Origin: CAZEDK01 sp964511025
GTDB lineage: Bacteria > Patescibacteriota > Gracilibacteria > UBA1369 > GWF2-33-10
Direction: 5' to 3'
Assembly (NCBI GenBank): GCA_964511025.1
Contig: CAZEDK010000043.1
Coordinates: 1-13,460, forward strand
DNA length: 13,460 bases
In this document: positions 5,755 through 12,017 of the stretch, one piece after another
How the letters are laid out: every line of letters starts with the position of its first letter
Position numbering within the stretch: the first letter of the stretch is position 1
Program-made: the position numbers and the translations under genes
Notes under the pieces: model-generated
What the model was told of the DNA's origin: nothing
Seen by the model: the letters and a program-made list of their open reading frames with translations, nothing else
Databases searched by the model: none

Positions 5755-7908
5755 TTGCTTAATGGTCAACAAAAACTCGCGATTGAAACAATAAAAGGAC
5801 CTATTCTTATCATTGCAGGAGCTGGTAGTGGCAAAACACGCGTACTTACACATCGCATTGCCTACTTAATAGAAAATGGGATTAAGCCATGGAATATTTT
5901 GGCTGTAACATTTACAAATAAAGCCGCCCAAGAAATGAAAGACAGATTAAGAAAATTATTAAATATTTCCTCAGATGAAGCTTTGAAAGTAAATATGGGA
6001 ACATTTCATTCAATTTGTGTAAGAATATTAAGAGAGACAGCTCATTTTTGCGGATATGAGAATAAATTCACTATTTATGATAGCGCCGACTGCCTATCTC
6101 TTATGAAAAACATCATGAATGACGCGCAAATTGATCCCAAAAAAATAAATCCAAAAGCAATTTTAAATGCAATTTCAGGCGCAAAGAATCAACTCATTGA
6201 CGCAGTAACATACAAAACAAAAGCTTTTGAAGATTTCCACAGAAAAGCAGCTGATCTATATCTTGAATATGAAAAACAACTGTCAATAAATCAAGCTTTT
6301 GACTTTGATGATTTGATTATGAAAACAGTCGAAATTTTGGAAAAAAATGAAGAAATACTTGAAAAATTCCAAGATAAATTTCAATACATACTTGTTGACG
6401 AGTACCAAGATACAAATCATGCGCAGTATGTTCTAACAAAGATGCTTGCAAAAAAACACAGAAATCTTTGCGTTGTAGGAGATAGCGATCAGTCAATATA
6501 TAGCTTTCGAGGCGCAAATATTCAAAACATTTTGGATTTTGAAAAAGACTATCCTGAAACTCAAATCATCAAACTGGAACAAAATTATCGTTCAACAAAA
6601 AATATACTAAAAGCAGCGCATAATATAATAATTAAAAACAAAAAACGCAAAGAGAAAGAAATGTGGACAGAAAACATCGAAGGAGAAAAAATAAAAATTT
6701 ACAAAGCTATAAATGAAAGAGAAGAGGGGGAATTAATCGCAAGAGAAATTAGAAATATATTAAGACAGCATGAAAGACCTGCGTATAATGATTTTGTAAT
6801 TCTTTACAGAACTAATGCTCAATCACGCGTTATTGAAGAAACCATGCTAAGAAACGCTATACCGTACAGAATTATTGGAGGAGTGAAATTTTACGAAAGA
6901 AAGGAAATCAAAGATATACTAGCATACCTCAAACTAATACAAAATTCTAATGATTCAGTTAGTTTACTGCGAATTATTAATACTCCAAGCCGTAAAATAG
7001 GCGCTCAAACACTTAGTCAAATCCAATTCAAAGCACACTTCACAGGCATGAGTCTTTTTGAAACAATGAGAAATCCAGATTTTTTGAGTTCTGTTAAGCA
7101 CAGTGTAATATTAAATTTTGTACAATTAATAGATGAATTAAAAAAAGCCAATCAGGAATTTCCTACTTCAGGAGTCATTAAGCAAGTCATACATTTAAGC
7201 AGATACAAAGAATATCTACTCTCTGATAATTCCAAAGAAGCAGAGTCGAGATATGAAAATATTTTGGAGCTTATATCTGTCGCCAGTAAATATGATGGGC
7301 TAGAACCAAGCATATCACTCGCAACATTTCTTGAAGAAGTGGCGCTTGTCTCTGAGCTGGACAATTTAAATAATAGTGACAACGCTGTTACACTAATGAC
7401 ACTGCATTCTGCAAAAGGACTCGAATTTAATAATGTATTCATAGTTGGAACGGAAGAAGGACTTTTGCCGCACATGAATTCTCTTTATAATTCTGAAGAA
7501 CTCGAAGAAGAAAGAAGACTTATGTACGTAGGTATTACAAGAGCCAAAGAAAATTTGTATTTATTACATACACAGCAAAGACTACTTTATGGAGAATACA
7601 GTTCCAAACCGTTAAGCCAATTCGTAAAAGATATCGATGAAAATTTACTTGAATTCAATTACATAAGAGAAAATAAAAAGTTATACGCATCCAGCTATGA
7701 ACATTATGACAAAAAACCAATACCGGTAGAAAACACTTTTGAAATAGAATATTTGTTTAAAGCCGGAGATTTAGTAGAGCATAGATATTTTGGACTTGGT
7801 AAAATCCTAAACATCACAGGATCAATAGCGACAGTTGCCTTTGAAGATCCACAAGTCGGAATCAAAAAATTAGCACTTAACGTAGCTCCTTTGACTAAGC
7901 TTGGATAA
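5755..7908 (+). CDS. pcrA: Superfamily 1A DNA helicase PcrA/UvrD
   Basis: A 717-residue 3'-5' DNA helicase for nucleotide excision repair, mismatch repair or clearing of replication conflicts. Motifs in order: Q motif LNGQQKLAI (2-10), Walker A AGAGSGKT (21-28), Ia TFTNKAAQEM (52-61), motif II VDEYQDTN (214-221), motif III GDSDQSIYSFRGA (242-254), motif IV LEQNYRST (274-281), motif V TLHSAKGLEF (549-558) and motif VI YVGITRAKE (591-599, R596). The C-terminus (about 670-717) is the Tudor-like domain of PcrA/UvrD, with GDLVEHRYFGLGKI. The start is unusual: the only in-frame start retaining the Q motif is TTG at 5755, because a TAG at 5743 closes the frame upstream. No Shine-Dalgarno is seen. 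PcrA and UvrD cannot be separated with certainty; Rep is less likely given the Tudor-like tail. Confidence 0.94.
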   Translation: MLNGQQKLAIETIKGPILIIAGAGSGKTRVLTHRIAYLIENGIKPWNILAVTFTNKAAQEMKDRLRKLLNISSDEALKVNMGTFHSICVRILRETAHFCGYENKFTIYDSADCLSLMKNIMNDAQIDPKKINPKAILNAISGAKNQLIDAVTYKTKAFEDFHRKAADLYLEYEKQLSINQAFDFDDLIMKTVEILEKNEEILEKFQDKFQYILVDEYQDTNHAQYVLTKMLAKKHRNLCVVGDSDQSIYSFRGANIQNILDFEKDYPETQIIKLEQNYRSTKNILKAAHNIIIKNKKRKEKEMWTENIEGEKIKIYKAINEREEGELIAREIRNILRQHERPAYNDFVILYRTNAQSRVIEETMLRNAIPYRIIGGVKFYERKEIKDILAYLKLIQNSNDSVSLLRIINTPSRKIGAQTLSQIQFKAHFTGMSLFETMRNPDFLSSVKHSVILNFVQLIDELKKANQEFPTSGVIKQVIHLSRYKEYLLSDNSKEAESRYENILELISVASKYDGLEPSISLATFLEEVALVSELDNLNNSDNAVTLMTLHSAKGLEFNNVFIVGTEEGLLPHMNSLYNSEELEEERRLMYVGITRAKENLYLLHTQQRLLYGEYSSKPLSQFVKDIDENLLEFNYIRENKKLYASSYEHYDKKPIPVENTFEIEYLFKAGDLVEHRYFGLGKILNITGSIATVAFEDPQVGIKKLALNVAPLTKLG

Positions 7909-7933
7909 TGGTAGTTTAATGGTAGTTTAATAA

Positions 7934-7954
7934 CTTGACTAATCAAGCTTTTTT
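7934..7954 (+). terminator. Weak intrinsic terminator after pcrA
   Basis: A 5-bp stem CTTGA/TCAAG (7934-7938, 7943-7947) with a CTAA loop is followed by C and six T bases. The stem is short and A/T-containing, so termination may be partial. Just upstream is a two-copy 11-bp direct repeat (TAATGGTAGTT, from 7906). Confidence 0.45.
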
Positions 7955-7964
7955 CAAGTAATTT

Positions 7965-7993
7965 TTTCAATGTTAGTTAATAACTATTATAAT
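7965..7993 (+). promoter_or_regulatory. glnA promoter
   Basis: A perfect TATAAT -10 (7988-7993) lies 17 bp after a poor -35 (TTTCAA, 7965-7970). Transcription would start near 8000, leaving about 10 nt before the ATG at 8011, so the mRNA is nearly leaderless and has no Shine-Dalgarno. No NtrC, TnrA or glutamine-riboswitch-like structure was recognised. Confidence 0.5.
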
Positions 7994-8010
7994 TTTTAAT
8001 TTTTTCAGCT

Positions 8011-9495
8011 ATGAATTCAACAAACAGCACACTTGGTTTTAATAATAGAGGGGGATTGACAAATTTTTTGGAACTTAGTTACAGCGAATTGGAGACAAGA
8101 AATCTAAAAATCAAAAAAGAAGCTGTAGAAGGAAAAAACCAAGAAGAGTTTGAAAAAGAAATCATGGAATTGCTTAAAAATGAGACAGGCGTAAAAGCTG
8201 TTATGATAGCTTTTTGTGACATGGAAGGTAAATTACACATCCTTGATTATGATAAAAAATTCTTTCTAGGCTCGCTTGATAATCTTACTTTTGACGGATC
8301 GTCCATCAAAGGATTTGCGACGCAGGATAAATCGGATCTTCGTTTAAAAGCAGATTTTAGATCTTTCAGGTGGCTTCCTTCCGATGTATTTGGACCAGGA
8401 AAAGTTTTGATGTTTGCGAATGTTCACGATCAAGATGGAACAATGTTTTCAGCTGATTTCAGAAATCAATTAATGCAAATCTGTGACAAGCTCAAACAAC
8501 AAGGAATTACTGTAAACAACGCACCTGAGATTGAAGGAATTTTGTTCAAAGGCACTGATGCAGAACAGCATTTCAATGAATCAATCGGTTTTGAAGTGAC
8601 AACAGAAGGTGGCTATTTTAACACTTTACCTCAAGATACTCTCAGACTTTTTATCGACAAAGTCGCTGAAGTACAAAGAGCGCTTGGTTTCGAAAATGAA
8701 AAAGATCATCCGGAAGTAGCTCCGGCACAATTTGAGATTAATTTCAAATATACAGATATTCTTTTCACATGCGACCAAATTTTATTATACAAATTAACAG
8801 CGAGACAAATTGCCAAATCAATGGGATACACAGCTTCTTTTCTGCCTAAACCAATACTTGGAATCAATGGAAATGGTATGCATTCAAATATATCTCTATT
8901 CCAAAATGGAAAAAATTTATTTTATGGAGATGATGGCGAATATGGACTATCTGATATTGCAAACAGATTTCTTAATGGCATTTTGTATCATGCCAGAGAA
9001 TTGTGTTTAAGTTTTTGTCCAAGCGTCAATGCCTTTCGTAGACTGGATCCACATTTTGAAGCGCCAAACGCCATCAAGGCATCAACAACTGACAGAGGTT
9101 CTATGATCAGAATACCACTTGGAAATGAAAAATCTACAAGAATAGAAGTTCGATCTGTCTCACCCGACGCAAATCCATATTTCACACATTATATAATATT
9201 GTCAGCCGCTTTAAAATTTGTTCATGCGGAAACAAGCGAATATGAAAGATTACGTTCGGAACTACAACTTCGAGGCAAACAAATATTGCCGGGAAATATC
9301 TACGAAGCTATTGAAGAGTTTGGAAATTCAGATTTTATCAAAGAAGTAATCGGTCAAGTTAATCTCGATAAATATTTAACCCTCAAAAAAGAAGTTGCTG
9401 AAAGAAGTCCTTTGTCACTTGGAGCTTATGTCAAAAATAATGAAGTTCTTTTTCACCACGAAGTCAGAAACCAAATGCTATGGAGCAGATTTTAA
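8011..9495 (+). CDS. glnA: Glutamine synthetase, type I
   Basis: A 494-residue type I glutamine synthetase (ammonia + glutamate + ATP to glutamine). The beta-grasp region carries FDGSSIKGF (94-102). The catalytic domain shows APEIEGILF (E173, E175), HPEVAPAQFEI (H233, E235, E242), the ATP signature KPILGINGNGMHSN (280-293, H291), NAFRRLDPHFEAPN with loop Glu E350, and TRIEVRSVSPDANPY (376-390). Variations from the enterobacterial type: GDNGSGMHxH reads GINGNGMHSN, and the C-terminal region runs directly from RGKQ to LPGNIYEAIEEF, so the NLYDLPPEE-type segment bearing the adenylylated Tyr is missing. Control by GlnE is therefore unlikely. About 42 extra residues precede the usual N-terminus. 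The enzyme supplies glutamine for nucleotide and cell-wall precursor synthesis and is not universal in reduced CPR genomes. Confidence 0.95.
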   Translation: MNSTNSTLGFNNRGGLTNFLELSYSELETRNLKIKKEAVEGKNQEEFEKEIMELLKNETGVKAVMIAFCDMEGKLHILDYDKKFFLGSLDNLTFDGSSIKGFATQDKSDLRLKADFRSFRWLPSDVFGPGKVLMFANVHDQDGTMFSADFRNQLMQICDKLKQQGITVNNAPEIEGILFKGTDAEQHFNESIGFEVTTEGGYFNTLPQDTLRLFIDKVAEVQRALGFENEKDHPEVAPAQFEINFKYTDILFTCDQILLYKLTARQIAKSMGYTASFLPKPILGINGNGMHSNISLFQNGKNLFYGDDGEYGLSDIANRFLNGILYHARELCLSFCPSVNAFRRLDPHFEAPNAIKASTTDRGSMIRIPLGNEKSTRIEVRSVSPDANPYFTHYIILSAALKFVHAETSEYERLRSELQLRGKQILPGNIYEAIEEFGNSDFIKEVIGQVNLDKYLTLKKEVAERSPLSLGAYVKNNEVLFHHEVRNQMLWSRF

Positions 9496-9523
9496 AGTCT
9501 TTACTTATCTGACAAAAAAACTT

Positions 9524-9552
9524 TATACTCCTTTTGCTGCGAGGCAAATTTT
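9524..9552 (+). promoter_or_regulatory. Possible ctp promoter and small hairpin in the glnA-ctp gap
   Basis: The 76-bp gap after glnA holds a TATACT -10-like hexamer (9524-9529) without a convincing -35. It also holds a 5-bp hairpin TTTGC/GCAAA (9533-9537, 9544-9548) followed by TTTT. The hairpin could be a weak terminator for glnA or a leader structure of ctp. Both assignments are weak. Confidence 0.3.
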
Positions 9553-9571
9553 AGATTTTAAAGTGAACAAA

Positions 9572-10774
9572 ATGAATTTACGTTATTCAAAAGTGATTCA
9601 AGCTATAGCTATATTTTTTATAGGTATTTTTGTTGGACTTGAAATCAATCAAACCCCTCAATTTATCCCTGAAACAACTGATAATGAAGCTGCCGAGATA
9701 AATACAGAAACTAGTCCTTTGGATCTTAGTGACTTTTGGACTGTTTATGATGTGCTCAAAGAAAATTATTACGACGCAACCGTATTCAACACTCAAATAC
9801 AAACTCAAGGTGCGATCAAAGGTTTGGTCAATTCGCTTGGGGATAATTATACGTCCTACATGGATCCACAGGAGAACATTGCTTTTGAAGATAGTTTAAA
9901 AGGAGAATTTGAAGGTATAGGAGCGGAGCTGTCTATAAAAAACAGTTTACTTGTTGTTGTCTCACCATTAAAAAATTCACCTGCCGAAGAAGCCGGCTTG
10001 CAACCCGGAGATATAATTTATAAAATCGGAGAAAAACTTGCCGGTGACTTAACATTATTCGAAGCAGTAATGCAAATACGTGGTCCAAAAAATAGTTATA
10101 TTGCTTTAACAATACTGCGAGAAGGCGAAGACGAAGCCCTTGAAATGTCAATTATGAGAGATAAAATAGATATTCCAAATGTTGAATACAAAGATTTAGG
10201 TAGTGACATTTACTCTATCCAGATATATCAGTTTGGAGATGATACAGAAACTGAATTTAGCCGTGCCGTGCAAGAACTGATATTGAAAAATCCAAAAGGA
10301 TTAATTGTTGATTTAAGAGCAAATGGTGGAGGATACGTGGATGCAGCAATAAATGTACTTTCTGAGTTTGTATTGGGTGAAAAAGAATCTGTCAAAATAA
10401 AATACAGAGAAGAAACGAAATCTACAATTCTTTACACCAAAGCTGACAAAGGCAGGCTCAGTGAAATTCCTGTTGCGGTCCTTATCAATGCAGGCTCTGC
10501 ATCAGCGTCAGAAATAGTTGCCGGAGCAATACAGGACTGGAAAAGAGGTGTAATCATAGGTGAGCAATCCTTCGGCAAAGGCAGCGTGCAAGAATTATAT
10601 AATCTAAAAAATGGAGGAAGTCTCCGAATGACTGTCGCAAAATGGTTTACACCAAATGATAGAAGTATTCAGGATGAAGGAATTAGTCCAGATATTGTTG
10701 TTGAAATCACAAAAGAAGACATAGAAGCCAAAAAAGATCCTCAAATGGAGAAAGCCATTGAAGTGCTTAAATAA
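9572..10774 (+). CDS. ctpA: C-terminal processing peptidase, S41 family (CtpA/Prc-like)
   Basis: A 400-residue membrane-anchored serine protease that acts outside the membrane on protein C-termini. An N-terminal membrane segment (about 9-23) is followed by the family's N-terminal helical region (WTVYDVLKENYYD, 56-68). A PDZ domain spans about 113-185 (FEGIGAEL, PAEEAGLQPGDIIYKI), and the S41 core follows (GLIVDLRANGGG, 243-254). The Ser-Lys dyad is S311 in GSASASE and K336 in FGKGSVQ, 25 residues apart as in E. coli Prc, with Q340. ATG 9572 is chosen because it gives the membrane anchor; the open frame extends upstream into glnA without homology. The gene is complete. With the upstream PrsW and L,D-transpeptidase it adds to the envelope-maintenance set. 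Substrates are unknown. Confidence 0.93.
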   Translation: MNLRYSKVIQAIAIFFIGIFVGLEINQTPQFIPETTDNEAAEINTETSPLDLSDFWTVYDVLKENYYDATVFNTQIQTQGAIKGLVNSLGDNYTSYMDPQENIAFEDSLKGEFEGIGAELSIKNSLLVVVSPLKNSPAEEAGLQPGDIIYKIGEKLAGDLTLFEAVMQIRGPKNSYIALTILREGEDEALEMSIMRDKIDIPNVEYKDLGSDIYSIQIYQFGDDTETEFSRAVQELILKNPKGLIVDLRANGGGYVDAAINVLSEFVLGEKESVKIKYREETKSTILYTKADKGRLSEIPVAVLINAGSASASEIVAGAIQDWKRGVIIGEQSFGKGSVQELYNLKNGGSLRMTVAKWFTPNDRSIQDEGISPDIVVEITKEDIEAKKDPQMEKAIEVLK

Positions 10775-10789
10775 AATTTTTCTATAACA

Positions 10790-10819
10790 AAAAAGCAACA
10801 CTTGAAAGTGTTGCTTTTT
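10790..10819. terminator. Strong bidirectional intrinsic terminator
   Basis: An 8-bp GC-containing stem GCAACACT/AGTGTTGC (10795-10802, 10807-10814) with a TGAA loop is flanked by A5 and T5 that extend the pairing. It works in both orientations: after ctpA on the plus strand and after the RRM gene on the minus strand. Confidence 0.9.
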
Positions 10820-10844
10820 CTTTTGAGATTCAAATTCAACAGAA

Positions 10845-11174
10845 TTATCTTCTATCGAACCCACCGCCTCCGTATCCTCCACCTGTACCACCACCACTTC
10901 TGAAATCTCTTCGCGGAGGTCTTTCTTCCATTGGACGAGCTTTGTTGACAATAATTTGTCTTCCTTCAAAATCCTTATCGTGCAACAATTCGATAGCTTT
11001 TTCAGCTTCCGCTTCAGTTTCAAATTCAATGAAACCAAAACCCTTAGATCTGCCTGACGCTCTGTCAGTGATCACCTGCGCGGAAAGAACTTCGCCAGCT
11101 TGCGCGAATAAGTCTTTTAGACCATCTGAAGTTGTTCTGTAATTCAGATTACCTACGTAAAGTTTTACACTCAT
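10845..11174 (-). CDS. RRM-type RNA-binding protein, glycine-rich tail
   Basis: A 109-residue single-RRM protein like the cold-inducible Rbp proteins of cyanobacteria and many other bacteria. RNP2 is KLYVGNL (residues 4-10) and RNP1 is RSKGFGFIEF (42-51). The RRM ends near residue 83 (IVNKARP), followed by an Arg/Gly-rich tail with GGGTGGGYGGGG. It binds single-stranded RNA and probably acts in mRNA stability or translation. Met10 of the longer open frame (ATG at 11174) is preferred because it begins the RRM; the upstream extension is hydrophobic and lies in the U-rich leader. The gene shares the bidirectional terminator with ctpA. Confidence 0.92.
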   Translation of the reverse strand: MSVKLYVGNLNYRTTSDGLKDLFAQAGEVLSAQVITDRASGRSKGFGFIEFETEAEAEKAIELLHDKDFEGRQIIVNKARPMEERPPRRDFRSGGGTGGGYGGGGFDRR

Positions 11175-11210
11175 TTTTGAAGAGTAAAAAAATAAAAACA
11201 AAGTGACATT

Positions 11211-11216
11211 ATTATA
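11211..11216 (-). promoter_or_regulatory. -10 box of the RRM gene
   Basis: A perfect TATAAT on the minus strand lies 36 bp upstream of the ATG, preceded by a GC-rich CACGTG palindrome (11221-11226). No clear -35 was found. The predicted leader of about 30 nt is very U-rich and lacks a Shine-Dalgarno. Confidence 0.5.
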
Positions 11217-11274
11217 AGGGCACGTGCTTTGCCTTTTATTTTTTTACAAAACCGACTTCCACCTAATAATATCC

Positions 11275-11451
11275 TTAGCAAAGTTCATGATACACCTTGC
11301 TAAGAAATGAGTCAAATGTTTTTGATTTTTTTGATTTTTTCAAAAATTGCTCCAAAAAATATTCCTTCAAAGAATGCTCATTGTTTGCATCTTTATTGAC
11401 AAAAACAAGTATAGAAAGCCATTTTTGAAATAAGTTTTGCTGATAATTCAT
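11275..11451 (-). CDS. Possible small hypothetical protein (58 residues)
   Basis: An open frame of 58 codons from ATG 11451 to TAA 11275-11277, starting MNYQQNLFQKWLSILVFVNK and ending FLSKVYHELC. It is predicted to be largely helical and basic (KKSKKSK in the middle), with no membrane segment or known motif. It occupies most of the 11202-11467 gap between the RRM gene and tRNA-Ser, on the same strand as both, starting 17 bp after the tRNA 3' end. No ribosome binding site is seen, and the stop lies inside an 8-bp inverted repeat (CTTAGCAA 11274-11281, TTGCTAAG 11297-11304). It could be a chance frame in AT-rich DNA. Confidence 0.35.
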   Translation of the reverse strand: MNYQQNLFQKWLSILVFVNKDANNEHSLKEYFLEQFLKKSKKSKTFDSFLSKVYHELC

Positions 11452-11467
11452 GAAAATGTTTCACAAC

Positions 11468-11557
11468 TGGCGGAGAGACAGGGATTCGAACCCTGGAGAG
11501 GCTTTCGCCTCTAACGGTTTTCAAGACCGCCGCATTCGACCGCTCTGCCATCTCTCC
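11468..11557 (-). tRNA. tRNA-Ser (UGA)
   Basis: A complete serine tRNA on the minus strand. The acceptor stem is GGAGAGA/TCTCTCC, the anticodon loop CTTGAAA has anticodon TGA, the long variable arm is AGAGGC-GAAA-GCCTCT as expected for tRNA-Ser, and the T arm is CAGGG-TTCGAAT-CCCTG. The discriminator is G and the 3' CCA is encoded (11468-11470). Its 5' end lies 3 bp after the GIY-YIG stop codon, so it has no promoter of its own directly upstream and must be transcribed through that gene or from inside it. Confidence 0.97.
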
Positions 11558-11565
11558 GTATTAAA
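11541..11565. repeat. 25-bp direct repeat, tRNA-side copy
   Basis: This copy consists of the first 17 nt of tRNA-Ser plus 8 bp upstream. It is identical over 25 bp to 11868-11892, and the copies are 327 bp apart. They flank the GIY-YIG ORF, whose stop codon (11561-11563) lies inside this copy. It looks like a duplicated target or attachment sequence. Confidence 0.95.
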
Positions 11566-11815
11566 CAAATTGATTTTCTTGAACTATTTTTGATTTTTCC
11601 ATGTATCCATTTGGGGATTTTAAATAAAATTCCCTTTTGTAGACTAATTGTTTATCTGCATAACTTTCCGTGTAAATTACTCTCCATGGAGCATATGGTT
11701 TTGTTGATTTTGTATTTGAATGGTTATGCTGATAAACTCTCTTTTCCAAATTACTTGTGACTCCTGTATAAAACATTCTTTTTATTTCGCTCTGAATTAT
11801 ATACAGATAATACAT
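11561..11815 (-). CDS. GIY-YIG nuclease domain protein
   Basis: An 84-residue single-domain GIY-YIG protein of the short UvrC-N/YhbQ-like type. The GIY-equivalent YYLYIIQS begins at residue 2 and the YIG-equivalent FYTGVTS at 15-21. R26 in LEKRVYQHN and E62 in YKREFYLKSPNG match the catalytic Arg and metal-binding Glu, so the nuclease is probably active. Its stop codon is 3 bp before the tRNA-Ser 5' end, and a tRNA-Ser remnant lies just upstream. GIY-YIG domains also drive homing endonucleases. With the 25-bp flanking repeat, this suggests a selfish mobile gene rather than a housekeeping repair protein. No recombinase, intron fold or second ORF is present in the unit. Confidence 0.9.
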   Translation of the reverse strand: MYYLYIIQSEIKRMFYTGVTSNLEKRVYQHNHSNTKSTKPYAPWRVIYTESYADKQLVYKREFYLKSPNGYMEKSKIVQENQFV

Positions 11816-11892
11816 ACACGCCTATTAGTATTCAATGCTTTCGACCCCCGAAGGGGCCACTTTGTGGCGCTCTGCCATCTCTCCGTATTAAA
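11566..11892 (-). mobile_element. Putative GIY-YIG mobile unit inserted in the 5' part of tRNA-Ser
   Basis: The 327-bp unit contains only the GIY-YIG gene, a hairpin-bearing segment and one copy of the 25-bp repeat. The intact tRNA follows it, and a broken tRNA 5' half with a TATAAG promoter box precedes it. The simplest reading is insertion near the tRNA 5' end with regeneration or duplication of the first 17 nt. The alternative is a segmental tRNA duplication followed by decay and capture of an ORF. Confidence 0.55.
11821..11884 (-). pseudogene. tRNA-Ser remnant with hairpin insert
   Basis: Read on the minus strand, the first 17 nt (11884-11868) equal tRNA-Ser. A segment of about 22 nt follows, with two adjacent hairpins: GCCAC-AAA-GTGGC (11856-11868) and CCCC-TTCG-GGGG (11845-11856). 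Tract GGTCGAAAGC (11837-11846) then matches the tRNA D-loop GGTCGAATGC in 9 of 10 positions. It is followed by ATTGAAT, which resembles the UGA anticodon loop, and then divergent sequence. It cannot form a functional tRNA. Confidence 0.7.
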
Positions 11893-11896
11893 GTTG

Positions 11897-11902
11897 CTTA
11901 TA
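11897..11902 (-). promoter_or_regulatory. -10-like box upstream of the tRNA-Ser remnant
   Basis: TATAAG on the minus strand, 12 bp before the remnant's 5' end, is the spacing expected for a tRNA promoter. No good -35 was found. It is probably the ancestral tRNA-Ser promoter, now reading through the GIY-YIG gene into the intact tRNA. A palindrome AGTAT-TAA-ATACT (11913-11925) lies just beyond. Confidence 0.4.
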
Positions 11903-11941
11903 AAATTTACATAGTATTAAATACTTTTACAAGATTAGCTT

Positions 11942-11969
11942 TTGTTAATGATATTTTTTGCGCTAATAT
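11942..11969 (+). promoter_or_regulatory. Possible promoter of the EndoQ-like gene
   Basis: A TTGTTA -35 (11942-11947), a 16-bp spacer and a TAATAT -10 (11964-11969) predict a start near 11976 and a leader of about 40 nt without a Shine-Dalgarno. Confidence 0.4.
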
Positions 11970-12017
11970 AGTCACATCATCATCTAAATTTGCGTTAATT
12001 TGTCTGATTCAATAAAT

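Noticed and set aside
5245..5853. 202-codon minus-strand frame opposite the L,D-transpeptidase and pcrA start
   Set aside because: It is a shadow frame with no motifs that runs through the heptamer array; the plus-strand genes have full catalytic motifs.
7909..8010. Glutamine riboswitch or similar leader upstream of glnA
   Set aside because: The promoter leaves only about 10 nt before the ATG, too little for a structured leader, and no conserved aptamer sequence was seen.
9395..9571. Upstream extension of ctpA inside glnA
   Set aside because: It reads in another frame of glnA with no signal-peptide character; ATG 9572 begins at the membrane anchor.
10604..11038. 144-codon minus-strand frame over the end of ctpA and the RRM gene
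   Set aside because: It crosses the strong terminator and is an out-of-frame shadow of two well-supported genes.
11274..11304. Intrinsic terminator from the CTTAGCAA/TTGCTAAG inverted repeat
   Set aside because: The stem is followed by no T-run on either strand and has a 15-nt loop.
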